Origin: Gonocerus acuteangulatus
Lineage: Eukaryota; Arthropoda; Insecta; Hemiptera; Coreidae
NCBI GenBank assembly: GCA_946811695.1
Contig: OX328125.1
Span: 94,142,760 to 94,206,759, forward strand
Reading direction: 5' to 3'
DNA length: 64,000 nt
Positions 21,785 to 32,749 of the stretch are shown piece after piece; the first letter of the stretch is position 1, and each line of letters starts with the position of its first letter. Made by a program: the position numbers and the translations under genes. Under the pieces are notes generated by a model. It was given only the letters and a program-made list of their open reading frames with translations. It was not told where the DNA came from and ran no database searches.

Positions 21785-21965
21785 AACGATCGATTTTTTC
21801 GTGACCTTGGGGTTATAAAACATTGATATTCCTCGTGAGAACTTCCAATTTGTGCCATCAGCTCAACGAAATAACCTTTAAGAAGGGAGGAAACACACTA
21901 AAAGGATGGCAACCTGTAGATAGCCCGGCGCTAATGACCTCAGCCGTAATGCCCAGTTCACGCGG
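21785..21965. repeat. HLT-2-like fragment followed by SINE tail
   Basis: TTTTTTCGTGACCTTGGGGT resembles the HLT-2 5' region. At 21905-21960, GGATGGCAACCTGTAGATAG and CCCGGCGCTAATGACCTCAG match the shared 3' body and tail of the 5S/tRNA-Ser SINEs. Confidence 0.5.
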
Positions 21966-22167
21966 GCTTAGTACTTGTCATTAGTGCTCGCCCCTCTCCT
22001 TAAGCTCGGTCTGTGACAAGTACTCTTTCTCACGTACGGGAGAAGTGCCTCCAGTACGGTCCGTCCAGTAACTAACTTCCCATTAAACACGTATCGGGAA
22101 GTTTACAAGATGTGACTAGGAATAACTGCGTAGTACAGCGGTAGTGTGGGAGCATACTTGTCGCTTA

Positions 22168-22467
22168 GGCCGGCCATACGCGTTACGGTATAACGAAGAT
22201 GTTTACCTGTATTGGTGACCTGCGCAGGTAAACCGGAGCGTATGTGCCAGCCGCTGCCGTCATACCTGTGCAGGCGTTGCGACCTGCACAGGTGACCGGA
22301 GGAGAATCGAAATTCAATTCTTTTTACCTGCGCGGTCGGGTCAAGCATTCATGTCATCTTGTCGCCATTTCTAGACTGTAGAAATTCTTTACTCGTCCGG
22401 TTTACCGTAGCGTGTGTGTGGGGTACAGGTATACCTTTCCGGTATACCGCAACCTGTATGGCCGGCC
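22168..22467. mobile_element. PIF/Harbinger-like MITE, 300 bp
   Basis: A perfect 12-bp terminal inverted repeat GGCCGGCCATAC / GTATGGCCGGCC is flanked by TTA on both sides (22165-22167, 22468-22470), the PIF/Harbinger type of target duplication. The subterminal region continues as an imperfect inverted repeat (GCGTTACGGTATA compared with GGTATACCGCAAC complement). It is GC-rich, with several ACCTG.GCAGGT motifs inside. No coding frame; the 81-residue minus frame crossing its left border is incidental. Confidence 0.85.
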
Positions 22468-22479
22468 TTAGTAAATATA

Positions 22480-22980
22480 ATCTATTAGCATAAATATGCT
22501 TTAGCGAAGACCAAATTGAAAAAAAGGGTTACAAAAAAGCGTCCGCTGGCGTTCGCGCATGCGCAGTGGCCATGTACGAAAAAGAAGACTGTATGTTATA
22601 CAGTACATTAGATAGGTTTGTCGGGTGGAGCTAAAGCATATTTATGTTCCTGAATTTAAGCAGAAGGCTCTAAACGAAATGTTTCTATTCACTTGTAACT
22701 GCGGCGTTTACTGAATCTCGACAATAGTAAATAACCTGTTTATACGTCGATAGTTGACAAACACTAAACTCATGTAAATAAGGCATAAGGCGTTTTAATC
22801 TCTTACAGCTCCATCGAAAATGGAATAATTCAAGATTTTAATAAAATCCAACTTACTTATTTAAGTCCATCTTCCCCTCTAATTGGTTTCCTGGACCAAA
22901 TGTAATTAGGCAAGCCGGTTGGCAATTTTTAGATAATTAATTACATGGGCGCGAATTGGCCTTGGCCTTTAAAAAAAGGG
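22480..22980. other. Unannotated
   Basis: Nothing recognised. Confidence 0.4.
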
Positions 22981-22984
22981 AAAA

Positions 22985-23165
22985 AAGGAGCAAACACGGG
23001 TCTCGCAGCAGATAATTTGTTAGCTTGTCACCAGATGCTGGTTCAAATCTAGAAGGGGGGTCGACCTTTTTTCAGCAATGGATTCTTTGAGAAATCTCCA
23101 TGCTAAAAGAGTGACAAGCAATAGAGAGGCAGAAGTCGATACGCCATTAAAAAAAAATAAAGTGT
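22985..23165 (+). mobile_element. tRNA-derived SINE, third type
   Basis: GGGTCTCGCAGCAGATAATT, B-box-like ATGCTGGTTCAAATCTAG, a unique middle, and the tail GAAGTCGATACGCCATTAAA plus A-rich DNA. The tail resembles that of the 5S-derived and tRNA-Ser-like SINEs. The A box is poorly conserved. Confidence 0.5.
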
Positions 23166-23360
23166 TGTTTAAAGGTTTTATTTGACATACATAATACTAC
23201 ATATCACACTACTATTTTTAAAGTTACAGAACTCAACTGAAAATGTGTCACTCGTCCCTATGTAAGAGACATCCCCATTAAGACAAGAACGGTGTGGGGA
23301 AGTGGTGTCACTTTATGTTTATGCTTCACTTTATGTTTATGAGATATGTTTATGGCAGGG

Positions 23361-23449
23361 TTGCATTTGAAGAAACAGACTATGCAATAAAAATCTACTA
23401 ACAACCTTTTAGTAGAAATTTATTGCATAGTCTGTTACTTCAAATGCAA
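23361..23449. repeat. Long perfect-looking hairpin, 41-bp arms
   Basis: Left arm 23361-23401 (begins TTGCATTTGAAG) and right arm 23409-23449 (ends CTTCAAATGCAA) pair with only three mismatches around a 7-base loop, CAACCTT. The length would suit a pre-miRNA or a very short fold-back MITE. No target duplication is seen. Confidence 0.85.
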
Positions 23450-23459
23450 TCATATCAAA

Positions 23460-23755
23460 AACATATGTAGTATTTCTCCCCATCAAATATTATACGGATT
23501 ATGTAGTATTAAGTATCATTTGCAATATTTTATTCTGCAAAGTTCATAATTAATTTAAGCAAAATTATAGAATAAATGTATTATTTATGTATATAAGCCC
23601 ATGGAAACATGTCGACTAGAATTAATTCGTTCCGTATGACCACTAAACATGAAGGTGCTTCAGACGCTGTGGGTTAGCTTTAAGACCAGTAATGTAATAC
23701 ATTAAGAAAAGACTGCGAACTGCTTTAGGTTTCGATCAATCTGTGACTGTATATT
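23460..23755. other. Unannotated
   Basis: AT-rich, nothing recognised. Confidence 0.4.
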
Positions 23756-23756
23756 A

Positions 23757-24157
23757 TGAATGGCGACCCTTTTAGAGTCCTGACTTACCCAAACCTGAAG
23801 TTGCGGAGTGGACCTGACCAAATGAATTCCAATTATCGTCAAGCAGAAATAAGCCCGTTTTCAGGATCCATTGATGCTTCTAACCAATGATCCAATTCAA
23901 TCTAATGAAGAGGATTTCGGGATTGAAACTCCTAGAAGCCGGCAAATTACTACTTCATTGGAACTACCATTGGGAAGAAGTAGACCGTCATCAATTGAAA
24001 CTTAATGGAGATCATTCTCAAGGCCTGTCCCCATTATGAAAGAAATAGGAGTCCTTTTATTGGCTCTCTCTAAGGAGTATTTCCAGCAACCTAATTCTTA
24101 TCTTCTGGCAGGAGTTGCAGCAATTCCTACGAAATTGGACCTAAAAAAAATCTTCTG
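23757..24157 (+). pseudogene. Degraded coding-like segment, unidentified
   Basis: From an ATG the frame reads MNGDPFRVLTYPNLKLRSGP and ends ISPFSGSIDASNQ-stop. One base further the text continues as DPIQSNEEDFGIETPRSRQI, then LGRSRPSSIET-stop, then SFSRPVPIMKEIGVLLLALS and NSYLLAGVAAIPTKLDLKK. One frameshift and one in-frame stop interrupt an otherwise protein-like reading of about 130 codons. Most likely a dead transposon or retrocopy gene. Family not recognised. Confidence 0.35.
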
Positions 24158-24451
24158 ACTGAGTTAAAAATTTTTCAAATCTTTGGCATTCATCCCAACT
24201 GGGATACATAAATTTTGGTTATATGTGTATTACAGGAGGTATTAGAAAACCACTTTTCGTATAATTTATTAATTGCCAAAATCAGCTTAGAAATCGTGAT
24301 AAGAGGAAGGTGACCATTCCATGTATAGTAAATTTCCTATCAAAAGTCCATCAAGCTGAGCTTACTATACTAAGCACATTTCTCAGATGGTGGGAAGTGT
24401 ATCCAGCATTCCTGACTAATTTATTTAAATACAAAATAAACATGAATGATG

Positions 24452-24692
24452 ACACTGGACTGATAAGCTGGCGAGCCTGGGTTCAAAACTCAAGCGCACT
24501 AAAGATCTTCGTTCAAGGGTTGGATTCGTCCTAACTGATCGTTCATTGGACCACTCAGCTTTTAATTAATTTATTAATGGGTATTTGAATTGGGGAAAAT
24601 CAGGCGGCCTCAGCAGAGCACTGACCGAAAATATCTCTACAATATCTGCTTTTATGGTCCCTTGTGGCCTGTTTACGGGCCTGATTTTTTTT
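24452..24692 (+). mobile_element. SINE-A copy, diverged
   Basis: CTGGGTTCAAAACTCAAGCG (B-box region), CAAGGGTTGGATTCGTCC, CAGCTTTTAATTAATTTATT, AATCAGGCGGCC, CCCTTGTGGCCTGTTTACGG and GCCTGATTTTTTT follow the SINE-A order with many changes. Old copy. Confidence 0.75.
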
Positions 24693-24699
24693 ATATAAT

Positions 24700-25640
24700 G
24701 CTTGATTAGTTTTGATCTTTAATTTTAATAAATACCTAACCCACTATTATTTTTTTATCAATCAATTTTCTTCCGAAGTGTGAGCGAGGTACACAGCTGC
24801 TTAATAAACACATTCGCTATCCTGGAGGTTGGATAGATGACGATTAAAAGAACTTTTATCAAAAATCCTCATGAATGCAGTCTGAATAGCAATGGAAAGA
24901 GACTATAAAACAGATGATGGGATTAAATGTCTAAGAACGAACTTAACCTTCCCCTTTTTTTAGCGTTGCACGAACTACTGCAGGTGGGGCAGCAGCCAAA
25001 ATAGTAGTTTACGATAATTTTGCATTATTAATCCAAGAGAAGAATAATAATAACTAAATGGAATACTGGAAATGAGGACAATGGAATTGTGGGCGGATTT
25101 GCAGAACTTATTGACGTCCTTCGGAGAATCCGCTTTGGACTTATGGCTAAGCACGCTTCGAGGAATTCATTTATTACCGGGAATTACATTTAGGTCAGCT
25201 GTTTCTCAGATAATTTAAGATAATTATTATTTTGAACTAAAATGCTATTAAAGCATCTTTCCTATTCCGTAATGATTTGTTGCCGGAAGAACATTTTTGA
25301 AAATGAATGTCAGCATGGGAGAAGCGCTTTCGGCCTTGTTTCGGAAAGAGATAAGATCATTCTTGGAAAAATAATTAAACTGCATAACAATTTATAGCGT
25401 AAAGTCTCTAAAACTAATATTAAACCGTTGGAATTTCGCTTCGTCAAATAAAACTTTTCAAAGAATATCTTTTGCAAAGATCATATTTTAATTTAAAATG
25501 TAGACAAGCCGCACCATATTGATGTTTAAAAAATGCAACAGAGCATTTCATTAAATAAAAAACAACAACGTTACGATGCTTCCTCGAGCGTTAATGCAAG
25601 AATTTTCATTGACACAATGCTCAACTCATTCACTTCTTAA
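24700..25640. other. Unannotated
   Basis: AT-rich. No exon, TIR or tandem repeat recognised. Confidence 0.4.
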
Positions 25641-25656
25641 AGTCAGGTCCTTAGGC

Positions 25657-25900
25657 CAGGGCCGCCACATCTCAGAGCCCGACCCGGAACCAGAGCCAGA
25701 ATGAAAATTCTAGTACTTTGCTATAGGACTTTGGGCATTTTAAAATTATTTTCATCTTGAGTTTTGAGCAAAATGAGAATAAAAGCCGACAATCGGTGCT
25801 GCAAAGGGCACTTTTGGTACTTTTTTCCAAGCTCCAGGGATCGGCCCCGGGCCCGGGACAACTGCACCCGGTTGTCCCCCCCCCCCATGTGGCGGCCCTG
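25657..25900. mobile_element. hAT MITE, 244 bp, perfect 8-bp TSD
   Basis: Ends CAGGGCCGCCACAT / ATGTGGCGGCCCTG form a perfect 14-bp terminal inverted repeat of hAT type. The 8-bp duplication CCTTAGGC lies directly outside both ends (25649-25656 and 25901-25908). The interior is non-coding with GC-rich patches (CGGCCCCGGGCCCGGG) and a C run next to the right end. Probably young. Confidence 0.92.
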
Positions 25901-25909
25901 CCTTAGGCT

Positions 25910-27500
25910 ATTTACTAATTTAACATCTTTGGGAAGATGGAGATTGTCGGCCTTCGGGCAGGAGAGTTAATAAAACTAAACGTTTTAATGTAAAAATATA
26001 TTATTATTACAGTCGATGATCTCTTCTCAATTACACTTTTTGGTGCTTTTTCTAGGGCATTTTTGGCGAAATACCGTTCGAAAAACATTACATGAAATTC
26101 GCGATTATGTTCTACAAATTCGATGTATTACCAAACAGCACATGGACGCAAACATGTTTTTTTTAAACCACTGTATATTACATAGGCGTACCTCGTCGGT
26201 GACTTAATTGCAGAACTGTTTAACTTAAGACAACTTTAGGTTGTAATTTGAATCAGGTTGCCCTGCTTTTCGTGCCTTAACCAAATAGGCTGTTGGGCGT
26301 CTTTTCACTATTTAAGTCCTCTAATTTACATATACACTGCACAGCTTTCCGCCTCGGAGGCGATCAACTCAATAGAACGGCAGAATCAAAGTTAGTTTAA
26401 GTGATGGTTAGTAGGTTATAAAATTAACAAAACTAAAAAAAAATAATTATATATAACAAAAATGATATAGAATAAAATCTTTCCATTATAAGTTACATAT
26501 AATTATACTTTTTTTTAACACCATAACATAATTATACTTTCGAATAAATGTGTTTGGCCTATCCGAAGCCTAAAATTACTTCACCTTGTCGAGTGGATTT
26601 CTCCTTTTCCTAGGCGTTTTTGAATGGCGTTATACTTATTTCAAGCCAGGCTTGACTGGTACATAAGGTACTAATTATAGTATTAGCCTTAAATAGTGGT
26701 AATAAAATGATGATTATATTATAATGAAAAATAATTTTATAATGGTATAATAAGAATGAAGGCTTAAGTCTAGATTATAGGTAATTCAGAATTGTTTGTA
26801 TTTGAATCTTACAATCAAAAGGATGGGATTATCTTAACCCTTTCAAGGCAACCCCTGTCCTCTCCATTCCCGTTGGACACTGCAAAATAGTCCTCCAGCA
26901 ATGTTGAACTTGATTGTTCAATCTAATGCCCACGATCGAGAAATGTCGTAAGAAATTCTTCCTGCGTATTAGATATTTCATAATTAGCTTGCTGCAGATA
27001 CTCACAGGCCAACAAAAAAGGAGTGCGATTTAAGGTTGATGGCCACTGAATATAATGAGGCAAAAAATAATAATGTACTTACACGGTTGGAAACACTAAA
27101 TCATCGGGCATTCGCCTTTTTATAGCAGTGTAAGCGAAAAGGATCTCTAATGGAGGAGATATTATTTATTAATATTACAGATTTAGTGAAGTCATCGAAC
27201 CTATTTCGTTATTTCCTACTCAGACTTTATCCATGACGAGACAGGCAGGACCAAGCAAATATTTGATTAATCCATGTGAAGAGAAACTTACAAGCGCTTT
27301 TTGGACTCAACTACCAGGTTGACAAACAAAAAAAATTGGAAGACTAGAAAATGTGTTTGGAAATAACTAGGCCTGTTTTTCTACTACGCCAATATTGATA
27401 ATATTTTTATGGATTCCCAAAAAGTAGCTTAGTATCAACTTTACCCATTCACATAAAAAATAAAAGTCAATAAACTCTTTATTAAAAAAAAAATCATTCT
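25910..27500. other. Unannotated
   Basis: AT-rich. A TTAACCCTTTCAAGGCAACC string at 26834 resembles a piggyBac end, but no partner was found. Confidence 0.35.
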
Positions 27501-27518
27501 TGTTTGTCTAATCTGTGA

Positions 27519-27850
27519 GGGGACGAGGTTAGCTCAATGGTAGAGCACTCAACTAATGAACTGGAGGACCCAGGTTCAAAACCCGAGCGAGCATTAAAAA
27601 TGTTTATCTCTAGTGTTGTCGTTTGGGGGTTGGATTTGGGGTCCCAGATCGTCCCTAGCCTCACCCAGCCTTTAATTAATTAATTAATTAATTAATGGGT
27701 ACCTGCAAAGGTAAAAATCAGGCGGCCGGAGCATAGTACTGGCCACACTATCTCCCTAGTGTGCCGTATGGTCAAAAATACGATATCTCTACTGTATCTG
27801 CCCCTCTGGGACCTAGTGGCCTATCCTGGTACGGGAATTAATTTTTTGTA
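27519..27850 (+). mobile_element. SINE-A, full-length copy
   Basis: The head GGGGACGAGGTTAGCTCAAT carries an A box (TAGCTCAATGGTAGAGC) and a B box (GGTTCAAAACCC) 40 bases apart, as in a tRNA-derived pol III promoter. The body follows: GTTTGGGGGTTGGATTTGGG, CCCTAGCCTCACCCAGCC, an (ATTA)n patch, AATCAGGCGGCCGGAGCAT, CTCTGGGACCTAGTGGCC and a T-rich end. It faces a second copy head to tail across about 25 bases. Confidence 0.88.
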
Positions 27851-27873
27851 CTGATTGGATAAAAAAAAACAAC

Positions 27874-28154
27874 AAAATCAGTCCCGTAAGAAGCCACAAG
27901 GGCGTAGAGGGACAGATAATGAAGAGGTATCTACCATACGGCATACTAGGGATATAGTATGGTCAGTAATATGCTCCGACCGCCTGAGTTTCACCTTTGC
28001 AGGCACTCATCAATATATTAGTTAAAGTAAAGGTAGGCCTGGGGACGGTCTGGAACCCCGAATCCAATCCTCGAACGGTACCACAGGAAGATAAAATCTT
28101 TAGTTAGCTCGAATTTTAGTCGAGTGCTCTACCACTGAGCCAACCTCGTCACCC
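27874..28154 (-). mobile_element. SINE-A, inverted copy lacking the B box
   Basis: The minus strand reads GGGTGACGAGGTTGGCTCAG and TGGTAGAGCACTCGACTAAA. It then jumps to GAGCTAACTAAAGATTTT, deleting about 30 bases including the B box. The 3' part is complete to CTTACGGGACTGATTTT. Confidence 0.85.
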
Positions 28155-28159
28155 ATTTA

Positions 28160-28715
28160 TCTAATAAAACATGTTAAATTTTGAACCAACAGTATTTTCG
28201 TGGCCTATGGAATCGGATACGTGGACTAAAATAAACGAGCTTTTTTATTAGTGGCGTAAATAAGAAACCATGGTCGGTTATTTTAAATATAATATTGATA
28301 TCACATAGCCCAAATAGTATTTAAGATCTGCATTCTTAGCTTCCCCCAGAGACCACAACAATACTCAGAAATAGATAAATAGGTCTTGTTCTATTAAAGA
28401 ACTATTTGGTAGGAAAGGAAGACAGGAAAGGAAATCCTTCGTTCATAAAGGGAGCTGGTTGCCATGTCTAGCAGTTTGTATGCTAATGCTGGCTCCTAGA
28501 TAGGCCCATGGGGTTATTACGCTCCCGGGGTATCTATAGTATATATACAATATCAAGGAGGGGGGGGGGGGATATTTTCGGCCCCGATACTGATATAACA
28601 ACATTCCAATAAAGGACTTTCCATATTTTATATTTTCCCGTCGGGAACGGGGTAAAGGCAAAATTATTCTATGCTCGAGGGATAACCGTACTACAAAGTC
28701 CAATAACACAGATCA
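28160..28715. other. Unannotated
   Basis: A G run at 28558-28571. No gene recognised. Confidence 0.4.
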
Positions 28716-28716
28716 A

Positions 28717-28767
<51 letters not shown>

Positions 28768-28770
<3 letters not shown>

Positions 28771-29137
28771 ACAGGACCTGTTTACTGATGGTTCAAAGGA
28801 CAAGAATAGAGTAGGCTCCACCATTTATCCAGAAACAACTTGCATACAAGTTCGCTTTAAAACCCAACTGCACCAATTATACAGCAGAATTATTAGTTAT
28901 CCTCAAGGATGTTGATATTTTAGCTCCGATATATGGAAATATTATGATATTCACAGACTCGCTTTGAGCACTTATAAGCATGAGTAATCCATTCTCCAAA
29001 CACCCACTGATTATGGAGATCTTAGAAGCTATTGAACAATTGAACCATCAAAAGCAATCAGTAATATTTGTTCGGATTACTAGACAATGCGGAATACCGG
29101 GTAATGAAACAGTAGACGAACTGGCAAAAAAGTGATA
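28768..29137 (+). pseudogene. LINE ORF2 RNase H domain, dead and 5'-truncated
   Basis: Directly after a (TA)n tract the frame reads DLFTDGSKDKNRVGS, then (after a shift) NCTNYTAELLVILKDVDILA, IMIFTDSL-stop-ALISMSN and QSVIFVRITRQCGIPGNETV with DELAKK-stop. TDGS, the Glu of YTAELL, the Asp of FTDSL and GNE.VDELAK are the ordered catalytic blocks of LINE-encoded RNase H. At least one frameshift and one internal stop disable it. It is a different lineage from the LINE at 38 kb (GIPGNE compared with GLEGNE). Confidence 0.75.
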
Positions 29138-29149
29138 GGGGAAGGGACA

Positions 29150-29325
29150 TAATATTGCAGAATTCTTCAGAGCGGCCTAAGGGTTTTTAGGTTAACACTA
29201 GATTTACCAGACCTGGTACTGGTATAAATGTTAATAACAAAAAATATATTTGTTACTAATATATATAAAGTAACATTAAGTTTATTAAATGTATTATCTA
29301 CTTATAGCTACGAAAGTCATAACAT
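29150..29325. other. Unannotated AT-rich sequence
   Basis: Probably the 3' flank of the RNase H fragment. Nothing recognised. Confidence 0.35.
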
Positions 29326-29327
29326 CA

Positions 29328-29393
29328 TTTAGGAGGCGCTAATGGCCAAGATTTATGTCGATGCGCCGTAAAAAAAAAAAAAAAAAAAAAAAT
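29328..29393 (+). mobile_element. SINE tail fragment
   Basis: AGGCGCTAATGGCCAAGATT, GTCGATGCGCCGTAA and a 22-base A run: the same 3' tail as in the 5S/tRNA-Ser SINEs. GGCGC/GCGCC can pair. Confidence 0.6.
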
Positions 29394-29739
29394 CATTTAG
29401 GAAAGCAAATGTTATATGTAGTAGGAATTTTGAATTGAAATTGCACGACCAGTCAAAATGACTGGTCTGGTAAATCTATTGTTAAAATAAACTTCTAGCG
29501 AAAAGGCAACGCACATGGGATACTGCAGCTGAAAACAAATTATACCACATAAAAAGTAAGTTAGGCCTTGGAAGATCATCGAGAAAAGAAGAAACAGTCC
29601 TGACTCGCCTTGGAATCGAACACACAAGAATAAATCATTCATTTCTGATGACCCCAGACGACCCACCAATTTACATCGAATGCAATTAAAGAATCACTGT
29701 ACACTCCAGCAGGTTGTTGTATTTACAATGATTCGCTCG

Positions 29740-29880
29740 CTGAGCTTTTCGGTTTTCCAGCGGACCTGGTAGGGGTTTCCATCACTTTAATGTCCTGGTG
29801 ATAACGCTCACCTTGCTCCTCATTAATCTCACTAACTGTCCGGGAAGTAATCAACGTGACTGTTCGCTTGTTAAATGTTT
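29740..29880 (-). pseudogene. Fragment resembling a repetitive arthropod ORF (EQGERxHQDI motif)
   Basis: The minus strand reads EINEEQGERYHQDIKVMETP. I recognise EQGER.HQDI.VME as a segment found repeatedly in uncharacterised, probably transposon-related arthropod proteins. Only about 30 codons are alignable, and the reading degrades on both sides. Confidence 0.35.
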
Positions 29881-29984
29881 TCAAAATTCAACATAACGAA
29901 ACTATTAAAAGTCCGCTTTAAGTTATGAACATTCCTCACCATAGCAACTGCTAAAATAAATATAAAAGTGTTTTTGAGAGGAGA

Positions 29985-30115
29985 TCGCTGGCCGTTGGTG
30001 ATGCGAAGGTAGAATTTGTCAGGGTGCGGTCTCGGTAGCTTAATAAAACTACATTTTTTATAAGAAAATGAGTTTTATATTTCGCCAACGTTCGGCTTGA
30101 AATTCACCAAAACAG
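29985..30115 (-). repeat. PLE terminal fragment with decayed hammerhead
   Basis: AGGAGATCGCTGGCCGTTGG, TGCGGTCTCGGTAGCTTAAT, AAAACTACATTTT and CCAACGTTCGGCTTGAAATT align with the left arm of the palindrome at 58081-58239. The hammerhead core is broken. Confidence 0.6.
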
Positions 30116-30119
30116 AAAA

Positions 30120-31580
30120 ACATTTTACATAGAAGAGGGGGAATGATACATATGATGTGCGTTATAGGTAGAGCAAAAAAAATAAATAAATAAAAATTCC
30201 ACTAAATAAGTATTGGTCAATGTTGCTTGGTTTTCAATATACATATTTTTCGTTGTGTTTAATGTTACATAGCCCATTACGTTGCAGGTCAAAAATTACA
30301 GTCGCGAAGGCCACACTTAAACTTATATCACGTCTGTCGTACGAGTTTCAGAATCTCGTAAGGTTTGGTCCAGATTTACTGATTTTCCTAATTATGACAA
30401 TAGATCACACTCATTAATTCTAGAAGGTATTTAGCGAGCTTCTTTGCTATAAAACAGAAATTACGGCCACGACTCGCACTTTAATCATTTGTATGTAGTG
30501 GTGATGGCGACGGAGCTTGAAGTAAAATGAACATTCCTGATAATCTGTTTTGCTGATTAACGAAATCATAATTTCAATTGTTATGTTAATGGCGGCTATT
30601 TGTCATTAGTATTATCTAACTAACCGAAGCCTTGGAATGATTACCTTATTCTTTACCAATTCATTACCAATTGTACTTTACATAAAAAAAAAAATATATA
30701 TGAATATGATTTGTCTAGTCAGTAAACTAGACAAATGAATTATACCAAAAAAAAACAACAAAAAAACAACAACAATAAATGGCAAATTATGGTATTTTTA
30801 ATCACTTAAATTGATCAAACAAATAGGAAAATATGTTTTAGGTCCCAGTATTATTTTTGTCAAACAGGACAGAAACCAAGAAGAAAGAAAGAAGCTATCA
30901 AATAATTTATTTTTGTAAATGAATGCTACCAGCCAAAAGTCAGGATGTATGCAGACCTCCAGAAATCTCACTTTATTTCATACTTAAAATGTGTACATTA
31001 TTGAAGTACTACTGTATAATTTATGTATTTGTTTTGTATATTAATAGCAACTAACTACAAATATTTTCTCTTTGTTTTGACTATGGCGTATTTCCTCTAA
31101 GGACCAGTCTTGAAATGCGTTTAAAACCTGAAAAGAGTGATTAGTCGTCGTCGCTTCATCATTTTTATAGTTGTTTTGAAGCTTTTTTTTGCTACTGGAG
31201 TAATTAAAACAAACCCACACCTCTGTCACAAATGTTAAGGCTCATCAAACAACGAATACCGTTCATTTTGAACTTTTCGAGTAGAATATCGTAATTATAA
31301 TATGATTAATGATATTATCATTCTTTCAAAATTGATTCTCAGATTCCAATTTAAAGACTAATTGTTTTCGGGGAAAACAGACTGTTTTCCTATTGATCAG
31401 CGATTTCGGACGCTGTTCCACGGTACAAATCACCTTTCGAAAGTGCTAATAAGTCCTATAACGCATAGTTTACACAAACTTAGTACTTGCACGTAAGCTT
31501 TTGTCCTTCTCACTCACTGGCTTTGTGACAGGTGACAATTACCCGTTTGCACAATGGTTGGGAAAGTACGTTCCCAACCA
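30120..31580. other. Unannotated
   Basis: AT-rich. No exon or element end recognised. Confidence 0.4.
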
Positions 31581-31582
31581 TC

Positions 31583-31660
31583 GTGGCGCCAATGGCCTAG
31601 TTGTCGAAGCGGCGTAAAACACAAATAAATAAATAAAAGTAAAAAATAAAAAAAAAAGTA
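31583..31660 (+). mobile_element. SINE tail fragment
   Basis: GGCGCCAATGGCCTAGTTGT, CGAAGCGGCGTAAAACAC and AAATAAATAAATAAAAG: tail of the same SINE group. Confidence 0.55.
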
Positions 31661-31817
31661 AAATTAAAAAAAAAAGTACGGTCCTTTCATACTTGTCACT
31701 AGCATTAAGCTTGCATAGTGACATGAGACAATTGCTCGTTCATGGGAGTGGACAGGTACGTTTAACTAAGGTCCGTGTAAAGGAAAAAGATAGTCGTAAG
31801 AGAGCTTACTTGTTACT

Positions 31818-31818
<1 letters not shown>

Positions 31819-31886
<68 letters not shown>
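31819..31886. repeat. (TA)n microsatellite
   Basis: Uninterrupted TA for about 68 bases. Frames on both strands through it are artefacts. Confidence 0.95.
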
Positions 31887-31888
<2 letters not shown>

Positions 31889-31889
31889 C

Positions 31890-32625
31890 AATTTCTATTA
31901 ACTTGTACCTGCAGCGTTTACTAATACTAAGCGCGTCTAATCTAGGCATAACTTTAGCATTGAGTACAATAGTCGAAGCCTGGCGAAGAACAGAAGGCAA
32001 ATATAAATAAATGAACTTGGTCGAAATAAATTATCAAAACAATCAAAGCATGAAAGCTTACCATAAAGGTTCAAGTTTTGAATCAATAGACAATATAGTT
32101 CTTGGTAACGAATAGGCAACATTTGTTGAGGTAAGAAATTACGTACTATAAAAAAATAGGAGAACCCAAACTTGCTAGAAAAAATAAGTAGATGAATTAA
32201 GGATTACCAAGTTATTTATAGAATTGTTTCTTGATGCCAAAGGAAGAATTATGGAAGTCTGTAAGGTTTGTTCCTTACTTCGCCCAGACTTTCGAAGGGC
32301 GTGTGACCCAAATAGGACAGGAAGCGAGAGAGAGACAAGAGCCGCTGACTTCCTGGTAGACAGAGGAAGGAAGACGTGAGAAGACTTAACTACTGGCTAA
32401 GCTCCCAGTTAGCAGAGCTGTCTTCCAGCACACACTGCTTATCTCATCCTTCTTATGCAACTTGCATCCGTATCATCAGTAGATTTAATGATGGTATATC
32501 AACATTAGAATTATCGTTACTCGATTATGTTCAGCTCCACCATTCAAGGATCGATGCGACCTGTATGTATCAACGAGATGAAAACCTCAATGCGTCGAAC
32601 CTCAATGGAGTAATTCCTGCTTAGG
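31890..32625. other. Unannotated
   Basis: The 82-residue plus frame at 32376 has no recognisable motif. Nothing else seen. Confidence 0.35.
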
Positions 32626-32749
32626 GTGTACCTACATTGGTCCCGACCCGATCAGATAGCCACCGCCTGGAGGAAGAAAAACAATCACATGCAACTAAAT
32701 GGAGGTGCCTACATTGGTTCCGACCAGATCTGATAGCCACCGTCGGAAG

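Noticed and set aside
27519..27600. Genuine tRNA gene with A and B boxes
   Set aside because: No proper acceptor stem can be closed, and the same head is followed by the same 280-bp body in many copies: it is a SINE.
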